A DNA stretch of 64,000 nt from Pseudoalteromonas marina (GTDB lineage: Bacteria; Pseudomonadota; Gammaproteobacteria; Enterobacterales; Alteromonadaceae): positions 1 to 64,000 of the forward strand of contig NZ_AHCB03000011.1 in the NCBI RefSeq assembly GCF_000238335.3, given 5' to 3'. Positions 23,673-32,033 of the stretch are shown piece after piece (positions within the stretch are counted from its first letter, which is position 1; each line of letters opens with the position of its first letter). Under the pieces are notes generated by a model. It did not search any database. It was not told the origin of the DNA and saw only the letters and a list, made by a program, of their open reading frames with translations. The translations under genes and the position numbers were made by a program.

Positions 23673-25463
23673 ATGAAAAAATTAACAGTACTTTCTTTAG
23701 CAGTAATGGTCGCGCTAGCGGGTTGTTCAAGTGATGACGATAAAAGTGATAACAACATTATCGCAGTAGACAAGGCCATAGCCGTGGGCTCAGCGCAATG
23801 TATTAATGGCGGTGTAGAAACCCAAGTGGGCGTAGATACAAACGAAAATGGCGAACTCGATAGCGACGAAGTTAACTCAGCTAACCTAGTGTGTAATGCG
23901 CCGGCAACGTCGCTAACTACAGAGCAATTAGCTAACCTTACAGGTAATGCTTGGTATAGCGACGCGCAAACAAAGTTATCAGCAACGCAGCAAGCTAATA
24001 CCGAAGCGGTTACAGAGTCGGGCAAGGCGAAAAATGTTATTTTATTTGTAGGCGACGGTATGGGTATTTCTACCGTTACGGCTGCACGTATTTTAGCGGG
24101 CCAGCTTGAAGGCGGCATGGGTGAAGACTACCAACTTAGTTTTGAAACCATGCCTTACTCAGGCTTTGTTAAAACGTACAACGTAGATGCACAAACACCT
24201 GATTCAGCAGGCACAATGACGGCGATGGTGTCAGGTGTTAAAACTGATGTTGGCGTAATCGGTGTAGATGAAGACATTGAGCGCGGTGTTTGTTCAACTG
24301 TTGCAGGTAATGAGCTGGTCACCTCGCTTGAGCTTGCTGAAATAGCAGGTAAAGCAACAGGCCTTATTTCAACGGCACGTATTACTCACGCAACACCCGC
24401 GGCAACGTATGCGAAGTCGGCTGATCGTAACTGGGAAGATAACTCTGATATGCCAGCAGGTTCAGACGCATGTGAAGACATTGCATCGCAACTTGTTAAC
24501 TTTGAAGCTAACCTAGAAGCACGCTTTGCAGGCATTGATGTAGATGGTATTGACGTAGTAATGGGTGGCGGTCGTCGTCACTTTTTACCAAAAGATGCCG
24601 CAGCTAATTCAAGCGATGCAATCAGCGCAGTTGAAGGGGATCGTACCGATGGCCGTAACTTAGTAACCGAGTGGCAAGCTACTTACCCTAATGGCAACTA
24701 CGTAATGGACCAAACAGGGTTTGATGCAATTAGCGACGATGCTACAAAGGTGTTTGGTTTATTTAACGAATCTCACATGCAATACGAAGCTGACCGTGCA
24801 AACGATGTAGCGGGCGAGCCTTCGCTTTCACAAATGACTGAAAAAGCAATCAACGTGCTTAACAATAACGAAAACGGCTTTTTCTTATCGGTAGAGGCCG
24901 GGCGAATAGATCACGCACACCACGCAGGCAATGCATACAACGCGCTTAACGACACCATTGAATTTGCTAAAGCCGTTAAAGCCGCTATGGACAGCACTAA
25001 CCCAGAAGAAACGCTGATTGTGGTGACTGCCGATCACAGCCATGTATTTACTATTGCAGGCTACCCAAAACGTGGTAACCCAATATTAGGTAAAGTGGTT
25101 GCAGTTGGCCAAACCGAGCCAAGCCTTGCAGCCGACGACATGCCATATACTACAGTAGGTTACACCAATGGGTTAGGCTACAGAGACTTAGGCGATGAAA
25201 CCAATGCCGACGCTTCTTACTTAGCTGCACCGGTTACAGGGCGTGTTGATTTAACAAATGTTGATACAACCACACCGGGCTTTCACCAAGAGTCGTTAGT
25301 ACCACTTAGTTCAGAAACCCACGCGGGTGAAGATGTAGGTGTTTACGCAATGGGCCCAGGTGCACATTTAGTAACAGGCACAAACGAGCAAAGCTTTTTA
25401 TTCCATGTAATGGACTTTGCCGCAGACCTAGTTAAAACAGCCGATGAAACAGTGGCTCAGTAA
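23673..25463 (+). CDS. Alkaline phosphatase, PhoA family, lipoprotein with DUF7151-like N-terminus
   Basis: About 596 residues. An earlier ATG at 23661 overlaps the preceding stop, but the start used gives a clean lipoprotein signal (MKKLTVLSLAV...LAGC). After the lipid Cys comes an acidic linker and a small domain with QCINGGVETQVG and DTNENGELDSDEV, like DUF7151 and resembling a calcium-binding loop. The phosphatase body is closely similar to its neighbour: VGDGMG, TPDSAGT, THATPAA, RIDHAHHAGN, DHSHVF. The pair therefore offers one soluble and one membrane-anchored enzyme, presumably transcribed together. Confidence 0.92.
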   Translation: MKKLTVLSLAVMVALAGCSSDDDKSDNNIIAVDKAIAVGSAQCINGGVETQVGVDTNENGELDSDEVNSANLVCNAPATSLTTEQLANLTGNAWYSDAQTKLSATQQANTEAVTESGKAKNVILFVGDGMGISTVTAARILAGQLEGGMGEDYQLSFETMPYSGFVKTYNVDAQTPDSAGTMTAMVSGVKTDVGVIGVDEDIERGVCSTVAGNELVTSLELAEIAGKATGLISTARITHATPAATYAKSADRNWEDNSDMPAGSDACEDIASQLVNFEANLEARFAGIDVDGIDVVMGGGRRHFLPKDAAANSSDAISAVEGDRTDGRNLVTEWQATYPNGNYVMDQTGFDAISDDATKVFGLFNESHMQYEADRANDVAGEPSLSQMTEKAINVLNNNENGFFLSVEAGRIDHAHHAGNAYNALNDTIEFAKAVKAAMDSTNPEETLIVVTADHSHVFTIAGYPKRGNPILGKVVAVGQTEPSLAADDMPYTTVGYTNGLGYRDLGDETNADASYLAAPVTGRVDLTNVDTTTPGFHQESLVPLSSETHAGEDVGVYAMGPGAHLVTGTNEQSFLFHVMDFAADLVKTADETVAQ

Positions 25464-25475
25464 ATAGAGCCTATT

Positions 25476-25505
25476 AAAAGCCCGCATTATTTTGCGGGCT
25501 TTTTT
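25476..25505 (+). terminator. Terminator of the alkaline phosphatase pair
   Basis: AAAAGCCCGCA and TGCGGGCTTTTTT enclose a short TTATTT loop, 13 bases after the stop. Confidence 0.92.
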
Positions 25506-25575
25506 ATGTCATAAAAATGCCATTGTTAGTGGTTATGTTATGGCAATAACAGTGACGTTAAATATAGAGAGCACC

Positions 25576-26304
25576 ATGAAAACAGCATTATCATTACTCG
25601 CAACCATGTTGGTTGCCACACTAACAAGCGCCAGCGCAGTTGCCACTCAGTGCAACCTAAATAGCCAGTATTTAAAAGCCGACTACACAATTACCAACAC
25701 CCACAAAAATAAGCAAAGTAGTCAGGTACTTACACTTTGGCGTAATAACCAGCAAGTCGCACATCAAAGCGATGTTACTACTGAGCTGTGGCAACATTTA
25801 GCTAATAAACAAATTCGTCCAATACGTTATTTTAATGCCCAACAACGCGGTATTGAGTATCAGCCATCGGAAGTGCGCGGCGTACAAAATTGGAGTGCTA
25901 AAAATCAGCTGGTGGATAATCTCTTAATTAAAAAAATGACCCTTACAAAAACGCAAGGCACAGGCTGTGATGAGGTAAAAAACTACACCTACCAAGAGGG
26001 AGAAAATACCTACACACTTGCTTTTTATAGCCAAACCCAGCTTGTTAAATCTTTTAGTGTAAACAACACAAAAAACCAAACAATCACGTTACTAAGCTTA
26101 AATAACGTAAGCTACAACAAGCAGCAAGTTACTTCGCAATTTGCACAGTGGGACCGCTTTCAAACGACAGATTACGCCGACATTGGCGATAACGAAAACG
26201 ACCCGTTTTTAGCAAAAATGATAAACCTAGGTTTTATAGAGCACGGTGCAACAGGGTTTTACAACCAGCAAGGTGAAGCGATTCAAGGTGGGCACCACCA
26301 CTAG
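25576..26304 (+). CDS. Hypothetical exported protein
   Basis: A 242-residue protein. A longer reading frame begins inside the preceding terminator, so I use the ATG at 25576, which gives a good signal peptide (MKTALSLLATMLVATLTSASAVA). The mature part has two cysteines (QCNLN and TGCDE), many Asn, Gln and Thr, and a predicted beta-rich body, ending GGHHH. I do not recognise a family. It follows the phosphatase terminator, so it is probably transcribed separately. It is likely periplasmic. Confidence 0.75.
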   Translation: MKTALSLLATMLVATLTSASAVATQCNLNSQYLKADYTITNTHKNKQSSQVLTLWRNNQQVAHQSDVTTELWQHLANKQIRPIRYFNAQQRGIEYQPSEVRGVQNWSAKNQLVDNLLIKKMTLTKTQGTGCDEVKNYTYQEGENTYTLAFYSQTQLVKSFSVNNTKNQTITLLSLNNVSYNKQQVTSQFAQWDRFQTTDYADIGDNENDPFLAKMINLGFIEHGATGFYNQQGEAIQGGHHH

Positions 26305-26597
26305 GGTTTAGATGAGTTTTAATATGGTGTAAAACGAGCTTGCTGTGTTGGGGATAAATTTATACTTCAATCAGCAAGCTGTGGTGAGCTACCAATCACC
26401 CTGTAAAATAAAGTGCATTTAAAATACTCCAGCCCAAATAAGGCCTCGAATAATCGGCTCTTCTTATAAATAAGCAGCCACCTACAGCAAAATATTTTTA
26501 GTTGGCAATAACTTAAGCTATTTGATACTAATAGAAGTCCACTCAATAGGGACGTTTGCAAAAATGCCTCTTAACAAAGCTGTTATATTGGACTTAA
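26305..26597. other. Intergenic region with one long inverted repeat
   Basis: No credible gene. AGCTTGCTG (26337-26345) and CAGCAAGCT (26372-26380) form a perfect 9-bp inverted repeat with a 26-base loop, which might end the preceding transcript. A 64-codon frame on the minus strand has no ribosome site and looks like chance. Confidence 0.5.
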
Positions 26598-27029
26598 ATG
26601 CGAGCACTTTTAGTTATATGTTTTTTCTGGACTAACTCATTATTCGCCTGCGGTGATGATGAACTAGGTCAACTCGCATCTTTTGCAATAAATGAAGACT
26701 ATAGCGTAGGTAACGTTACAGGCTATAATGTATATGTGCCTGAAATGTTTAATAATTATTATTTAACGTCATTCACTCTAGTGATAAAAGATACTTTTTT
26801 AGGAGACTTAAACTTTACTGAAGCTAATAGTTATAAAGGTTATTACAAAGTTTTTTTTCAAGTTAATCCTGAAGAATTAGATTTACTAAATATAGTACTC
26901 GGTTACTCAACAACACAGGACAAAAAAGGAATTGTGATGTGTGGTGAAAGAATACAGTTAAATTTAAAAGAGTTGTTCAGAGCAAATCGGCCAGAAGCGA
27001 TCATAGCAATACCACCGCCGTTAAAATAA
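26598..27029 (+). CDS. Hypothetical exported protein, first of a low-GC small-gene group
   Basis: 143 residues with a signal peptide (MRALLVICFFWTNSLFA) and a Cys directly after it (ACGDDELG), so it may be a lipoprotein with an imperfect lipobox. Central segments such as NYYLTSFTLVIKD and GYYKVFFQV look like beta strands. A second Cys is in IVMCGERIQLN. No family recognised. It opens a run of five small genes on the plus strand (to 29189) that share AT-rich composition and envelope features. Confidence 0.65.
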   Translation: MRALLVICFFWTNSLFACGDDELGQLASFAINEDYSVGNVTGYNVYVPEMFNNYYLTSFTLVIKDTFLGDLNFTEANSYKGYYKVFFQVNPEELDLLNIVLGYSTTQDKKGIVMCGERIQLNLKELFRANRPEAIIAIPPPLK

Positions 27030-27141
27030 AAATTATGTTTTTTTTGACAATGTCGCTCAGAAAGTTTGAAGTAGCTTGGTTGAGTTTTTTACGGCGCTTT
27101 AATTGTTCGCAATGTTTAAACAAAGTTAGGAGTTACTTTTA

Positions 27142-27492
27142 ATGAGAAAGTACGTATTTAGTCTTTTATTTATCTTATTACTAGCCGGGTGTGATTTTGA
27201 AGTACCTGGAGCTGATGAAAGGTTTGGTACGCAAAACTTTGTATCTGCTATTTCTCTCATTGAATTACATAAAACTCGCAATGGCGTATATCCAAACACT
27301 TTAGCCGAACTGGATTTTTTAGGTGATTGGGATGGTATTTGGTTGTCCGCTGTTAAATATGAAAAAAATGATGACGGCTACAATTTATACCTTGAGAGAG
27401 GATGGGCTGGTAAGCCCTCATTAGAGTTTCCTGAGAGATTCAAGCAAGGTTTAGGTATTAAAGAAACCAATATTAAATGGGTAAAAAACTAA
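27142..27492 (+). CDS. Small lipoprotein, unknown function
   Basis: 116 residues. A lipobox is clear (LLLAGC, Cys17) and TTAGGAG precedes the start. The segment FVSAISLIELHKTRNGVYPNTLAELDFLG resembles the stretch after the N-terminal helix in type II secretion pseudopilins, where YP-x-x-L-x-x-L is common, but there is no pilin leader. The function is unknown. Its 3' end may overlap a longer version of the next gene. Confidence 0.7.
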   Translation: MRKYVFSLLFILLLAGCDFEVPGADERFGTQNFVSAISLIELHKTRNGVYPNTLAELDFLGDWDGIWLSAVKYEKNDDGYNLYLERGWAGKPSLEFPERFKQGLGIKETNIKWVKN

Positions 27493-27536
27493 TTACCAAG
27501 GCTGTAACAGTTGTTTATAAGGAGTTTGCATCGAAC

Positions 27537-28217
27537 ATGCGCATTATGAATTTTATTGAAAAAGCTAATAAGGTATTACTATTTATTGCTGCGTTAGTTG
27601 TAATTTTTGCTATTGGTAAGAGCCTTATTAGTGATCTTTTTAAAAGTGGCTATTCTGCGCCTAAGGTTCAGGTGATTGAACATAGCGCGGCCCTTGATGA
27701 AGAACCAAAGTTACAAAAAAATTATATTGGTCAAATCAAAGATGTTCACATTTTAGAAATCACATCTGACAAAATAGTAAATCAAAAACCTTACAGCGCT
27801 AATGCTGAGATTATTGTTTCCTCAGCACTGAGTTTGAGTCGTAATGCAGTAAATTTAATGTTTACTAAAGCTGGCGAAAAAAACAAAGTGTTATTCAAAA
27901 ATAACGTATTAATTGTAGGCTTTTCTCCGGTTCAATTAAAAGAAACCAGTTACCAAAGCGTTCTAAGTAAAAACATCTACTCCGTTGTACGAAACGACAC
28001 GAATAAAAATGGCTTTTTAAATAGTGATGACCAAAAAGAGTTGTTAGTTTCTGAATACGACGGCTCTGGCTTGAAATCCATTATGGATAATATTGAGGGC
28101 TATCAGTTAATTAGTAATAATACGGCCTTAATTTATACCAAGCCGGAGAGTGAAACACTTTATTATATTTTTGATGTACTATCAGGTGAGTTAGTTAAGC
28201 TTGATACACGCTTGTAG
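27537..28217 (+). CDS. Hypothetical membrane-anchored protein
   Basis: About 226 residues from the ATG at 27537, which has AAGGAG 11 bases upstream. A frame starting at 27477 would add 20 residues and overlap the lipoprotein gene. One N-terminal membrane segment (VLLFIAALVVIFAIGKSLI) leads to a probable periplasmic domain. It contains RNDTNKNGFLNSDDQKEL, a DxNxNGxLxxxD calcium-loop-like sequence, followed by strands. No family recognised. Confidence 0.65.
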   Translation: MRIMNFIEKANKVLLFIAALVVIFAIGKSLISDLFKSGYSAPKVQVIEHSAALDEEPKLQKNYIGQIKDVHILEITSDKIVNQKPYSANAEIIVSSALSLSRNAVNLMFTKAGEKNKVLFKNNVLIVGFSPVQLKETSYQSVLSKNIYSVVRNDTNKNGFLNSDDQKELLVSEYDGSGLKSIMDNIEGYQLISNNTALIYTKPESETLYYIFDVLSGELVKLDTRL

Positions 28218-28275
28218 TTAGTAATTAACTTAAACACAAAACCTAATTGTGCGCTGAAAGGCGTTTTATACGGAC

Positions 28276-28803
28276 ATGACAATGCTCAAATCTATTACTG
28301 TTACTAAAAAGAATTATACCGACTACGCTGATTTTATAATAAAAAAGTTGTGTGCGCCTAAAGATAATAAAGGTCTAGGGTTTATAAAAAATGTGATTGC
28401 ATGGTTTGTGCTAACCGTTGTTTTTATGACTTTTTTTCAGGTTGAGTCTGTTCGCCTTTCTGACTTTCATTGGCCAAGTGGATTAATTGTAGCAGTGCCA
28501 TTTTTAATATTGATTGTTGTATTTTTATACAATAATCATAAGATAAAAAAGCAATCAATCCCCAATGAAAATGGCGTAATGATTGGCAATAAAACAATTG
28601 AGTTTCAAGCTGATGGTATTTGCGAAACTAATCATCTAGGACGTTACTTTTATAAATGGCAAGCCGTTGAATCAATAGAAGAAAATAAAGGCGACTTATA
28701 TATATTTGTAGACAAGCTATTGGCTTTAATAATTCCGGCTAGTGCTTTTACAAGCGAAGCCGAAAAAGAAGAACTAAAAGCTTTAATTAAAGCCTATATC
28801 TAG
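28276..28803 (+). CDS. YcxB-like membrane protein
   Basis: A 175-residue protein with two membrane segments (FIKNVIAWFVLTVVFMTFF; GLIVAVPFLILIVVFLY) and a C-terminal soluble domain: GNKTIEFQADGICETNHLGRYFYKWQAVESIEENKGDLYIFVDKLLALIIPASAF. This order of strands and the ending IIPASAF match the YcxB-like domain, whose role is unknown. A second ATG at 28282 is an equally good start. Confidence 0.7.
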   Translation: MTMLKSITVTKKNYTDYADFIIKKLCAPKDNKGLGFIKNVIAWFVLTVVFMTFFQVESVRLSDFHWPSGLIVAVPFLILIVVFLYNNHKIKKQSIPNENGVMIGNKTIEFQADGICETNHLGRYFYKWQAVESIEENKGDLYIFVDKLLALIIPASAFTSEAEKEELKALIKAYI

Positions 28804-28805
28804 TA

Positions 28806-29189
28806 ATGTATTACTTTATGAATATTTACAAAGCTTTAGCGCTTATTTTAATGCTTATACCTATTTCATCAATGGGAAGTGAAAAACAAGCTAACACTAC
28901 CGATGAACAACACGATAAGTATCTTGAGCATAGAGCTGCTTGGGAGAAAATGCTAAAAGAGCGCTATGACAATGAGTTAAAGCACAACCCACCAAAACCG
29001 CCTTGGATTAAATTTCCAGATTACCACCCAAGCGAAATTTTTTGGAGAATGGGGGAAGGCGAAAGCTACATAAGTGACTACGTCTTTACTTATTTTAAGT
29101 ACGCTTCTAAAGCTGAAATAAATGCTTATAAGATTAAATATCCAGAACCCGCAGATTGGGGAGGAACATATAAGCGTTTTGAACACTAG
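28806..29189 (+). CDS. Hypothetical exported protein
   Basis: 127 residues, 2 bases after the preceding stop, hence in the same transcript. The alternative start at 28818 gives MNIYKALALILMLIPISSMG, a normal signal peptide. The mature part is charged and proline- and aromatic-rich (NPPKPPWIKFPDYHPSEIFW, YISDYVFTYFKYASKAEI). No family recognised. Confidence 0.65.
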   Translation: MYYFMNIYKALALILMLIPISSMGSEKQANTTDEQHDKYLEHRAAWEKMLKERYDNELKHNPPKPPWIKFPDYHPSEIFWRMGEGESYISDYVFTYFKYASKAEINAYKIKYPEPADWGGTYKRFEH

Positions 29190-29239
29190 CTAAAGTTCGG
29201 CTATGTTTTTAGGTAACTTATGTGAGTGTGGTATTTATT

Positions 29240-29269
29240 AAAAGTGCTATTAACTCATGCTAATAGCAC
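29240..29269 (-). terminator. Terminator of the Kef-type antiporter gene
   Basis: GTGCTATTA (29244-29252) and TAATAGCAC (29261-29269) form a perfect stem; on the minus strand TTTT follows. It lies between convergent genes and may serve both. Confidence 0.75.
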
Positions 29270-29286
29270 ATATCAATTTTTAGACA

Positions 29287-31176
29287 CTACTCTAAATGAG
29301 TATCATCAGGCTTTTTAGGTTTATCAGCGAGTTCTGTTAGGCCGTCTTCACAGTCGCCGCTATCGCAGGTATTTAAATCGCTTTGTGCTTGCCTGTCTTG
29401 TTGTAATACTTGCTTTAAATCTTCCATACGTTGGCGAACGGCTACGCCGTAGCTGGCATCGTCGCCCCATAGTTCGGCAAGTTGTACAACCGCAGCGCGA
29501 TCGTGTTCTCTAAACAGCTTACCGGCGCGCTCGGCATCTTGTTTGTTGTTTCCAAGTAGCTCTAGTGCTTCTACGGCTAAATTAATAGCTGAGTCGACGG
29601 TTTCGCGGTTAAAGGCATCTACTTTTAAATTAAGCAATTTGTAAGCATGGCGACGGTCTATTGCGCGGGCAACAATTTTTAATTGTGGGTAGTTTTTGTG
29701 GGCAAGCTCAATTATTTCAATAGTTTTGTCAGGGTCATCAATGGCAACAACCAGCATTTGTGCGGTATGAGCGCCTGCGGCTTCAAGGAGTTCTTGGCGT
29801 GCGGCGTCACCATAAAATACGGTATTACCAAAGCGGCGTAGTAATTCTATTTGGCTGGGGCTGTGATCGAGTACTGTTATTTCGTAGCCTTGGGCGTGTA
29901 ATAAACGGCCCATAATTTGTCCAAACCGTCCGTAGCCCGCAATAATAACGTGTTTAGCTGTGCTAATTTGCTCTGGCTTGTCGAACTCTGGCGCACTGGT
30001 ATGGCTGCGCTTTTCGAGTTGTTCGTACATCATTAACAACAGCGGCGCTACTAACATAGATACGGCGACGACCAGGGTCACTAAGCTTGTTTGTTCTGGT
30101 GTTAAAATGGCCAGTGTTGTGGTTACGCTTAATAATACAAAGGCAAATTCGCCGCCTTGTGCAAGGGCTAATGCAAATAGTAAGCGCTGTTTTTTACTGA
30201 TGTTAAAGGTAGTGGCAAGGGCATATAAAATACAGGCTTTTACCACAATAAGTAATGCAACAAGTGCGATAACAGTTGAAAACTCACTAGCCAATAACTC
30301 AAAGTTAATAGAGGCACCTACGGTTATAAAAAATAACCCTAAAAGTAGGCCTTTAAAGGGCTCTATATCGGCTTCGAGCTCGTGCCTAAATTCACTTTCG
30401 GCAAGGACTACCCCTGCTAAAAACGTTCCTAATGCTGGTGAAAGCCCAATACTTTGCATAACAAGAGCAATAGCCACCACTAAAAATAGCGCAAAAATAG
30501 TAAATATTTCACGCATGTGAGTTTTAGCTATGTATCTAAATAATGGGGCTGATACGTATTTACCACCGGCAATAATGGCTGCGATCACGCCTACCGATAC
30601 AGCAACTTGTTGCCATACTGGCCAGTTGGCAATAATAGAATGGCTGATTTCTTTAGAGCTACTTGGTGGAGCAAAGGCAAGTAATGGCAGCAGTGCCAAA
30701 ATAGGAATAATGGCTATGTCTTGAAATAATAAAACTGAGAATGCATTTTGGCCGGCTTCGCGCTTTAGCCAACCTTTTTCTTCAAGGCTTTGCAGTACAA
30801 TAGCGGTTGACGATAACGCGAGCATTAAACCAATAGCGAGTGCGGTTTGCCAAGGCATAGTAAAAAACCAAAAACAAAACGCAAAAATAACGGCGGCGGT
30901 TAGCACTACTTGCAGGCCACCGAGTCCTAAAATTGAGTGGCGAAGCTTCCATAAGCGGGAAGGTTGCAGTTCAAGGCCAACTAAAAATAGCATCATCACT
31001 ACGCCAAATTCGGCGAAATGCATTACATCTGTTTGATCGCCCACTACCCCTAATGCATAGGGGCCAATGAGTATGCCGGCAATTAAGTAACCCAGTACCG
31101 AGCCAAGGCCCACTCGCTTGGCGATAGGCACCGCCACAATAGCCGCAGCTAAGTATATTAACGCTATTTCTAACAC
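29287..31176 (-). CDS. CPA2 cation:proton antiporter with TrkA-N domain (KefB/KefC-like)
   Basis: A 629-residue inner membrane protein. The N-terminal antiporter domain has about 12 segments, with GYLIAGILIGPYALG, FGVVMMLFLVGLELQP and LALSSTAIVLQSL. The cytosolic TrkA-N (RCK) domain begins near residue 410 (HVIIAGYGRFGQIMGRLL; FYGDAARQELLEAAGA) and would bind nucleotide or glutathione adducts. These systems expel K+ (or Na+) in exchange for H+, often on electrophile stress. No KefF/KefG ancillary gene is adjacent. The short tail contains CDSGDCEDG, which is unusual for the family and could bind metal or be redox-active (speculative). Confidence 0.9.
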   Translation of the reverse strand: MLEIALIYLAAAIVAVPIAKRVGLGSVLGYLIAGILIGPYALGVVGDQTDVMHFAEFGVVMMLFLVGLELQPSRLWKLRHSILGLGGLQVVLTAAVIFAFCFWFFTMPWQTALAIGLMLALSSTAIVLQSLEEKGWLKREAGQNAFSVLLFQDIAIIPILALLPLLAFAPPSSSKEISHSIIANWPVWQQVAVSVGVIAAIIAGGKYVSAPLFRYIAKTHMREIFTIFALFLVVAIALVMQSIGLSPALGTFLAGVVLAESEFRHELEADIEPFKGLLLGLFFITVGASINFELLASEFSTVIALVALLIVVKACILYALATTFNISKKQRLLFALALAQGGEFAFVLLSVTTTLAILTPEQTSLVTLVVAVSMLVAPLLLMMYEQLEKRSHTSAPEFDKPEQISTAKHVIIAGYGRFGQIMGRLLHAQGYEITVLDHSPSQIELLRRFGNTVFYGDAARQELLEAAGAHTAQMLVVAIDDPDKTIEIIELAHKNYPQLKIVARAIDRRHAYKLLNLKVDAFNRETVDSAINLAVEALELLGNNKQDAERAGKLFREHDRAAVVQLAELWGDDASYGVAVRQRMEDLKQVLQQDRQAQSDLNTCDSGDCEDGLTELADKPKKPDDTHLE

Positions 31177-31376
31177 ATGCTTACCTTATTAAAGTTTAGA
31201 TAATTAGCATGGCTTAGGTGCGTTTAAAATACAATGAGTTACTTAGTAAAATTGCTTTAACTGAATGATAAAATTTATTGCAATGGGCATAAATAAAGCA
31301 CTTAAATGACCGAATTGCTGTTATTGTAACGTTTAAACAAAACTAAAAATTTTGCCCCTAGGACGAGCTACATTTT

Positions 31377-32033
31377 ATGATTTCGCTAAATAATGTGTTT
31401 TTTACACGCCAAGATGGTGGCACAAAACGACAAATAATTAATGATTTATCGTTAACTATTTTACCCGCTGCACACATTGCTTTACTTGGTGATAGTGGCT
31501 CGGGCAAAACAACATTATTAAATTTATTAGCCGGTTTACTGTCTCCTGATGCAGGAACTATTACGGTTAATGAGCTAAAAGTTAGTGAATTGACTGCCAG
31601 TGAGCTTGCGCTTTATAGGCGTAAAATAGGGATTATTTTTCAGCATTATCAATTACTCAGCCCGTTAAATGTAAAAGACAACATGTGCTTTCAAGCAAGG
31701 CTTAATGGGTTATCGCCGAGCGACGATGAAGTAAATACAATCGCTAAAAAGCTAGGCTTAGAAAATAAGCTAACAGCGATGCCTGAACAGCTATCGGGTG
31801 GTGAGCAGCAACGAGTAGGAATAGGCCGTGCGCTATTAAATAAGCCCAAGCTACTATTGGCTGATGAACCGACCGGCAACCTTGATGCTGCCCGCTCACT
31901 CGATATCGTTACGCTATTAAAAAGCTTGTGTGAAGAAGAGCAAATAATACTAATTATGGTCACTCATAGTCAGCAATTGGCTAATCAATTTACTACGCAA
32001 CTATTTTTAAAAGATGGCCAAATTAATGGCTGA
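31377..32033 (+). CDS. ABC transporter ATP-binding protein (LolD/MacB type)
   Basis: A 218-residue ATPase: Walker A GDSGSGKTT, Q-loop FQHYQLL, signature LSGGEQQRVGIGRALL, Walker B LLLADEPTGNLD, His switch VTHS. It belongs to the group that pairs with FtsX-type permeases in lipoprotein or peptide handling at the inner membrane. It overlaps the permease gene and is the first of a three-gene set with an AttH-like lipoprotein, an arrangement recalled from attEFGH-type loci. Confidence 0.92.
   Translation: MISLNNVFFTRQDGGTKRQIINDLSLTILPAAHIALLGDSGSGKTTLLNLLAGLLSPDAGTITVNELKVSELTASELALYRRKIGIIFQHYQLLSPLNVKDNMCFQARLNGLSPSDDEVNTIAKKLGLENKLTAMPEQLSGGEQQRVGIGRALLNKPKLLLADEPTGNLDAARSLDIVTLLKSLCEEEQIILIMVTHSQQLANQFTTQLFLKDGQING

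Noticed and set aside
26337..26380. Inverted repeat as a mobile element end or REP element
   Set aside because: It is single, short, and has no target duplication or transposase nearby.
26367..26561. 64-codon minus-strand frame in the gap after 26304
   Set aside because: No ribosome site, unusual composition, and no similarity I can recognise.
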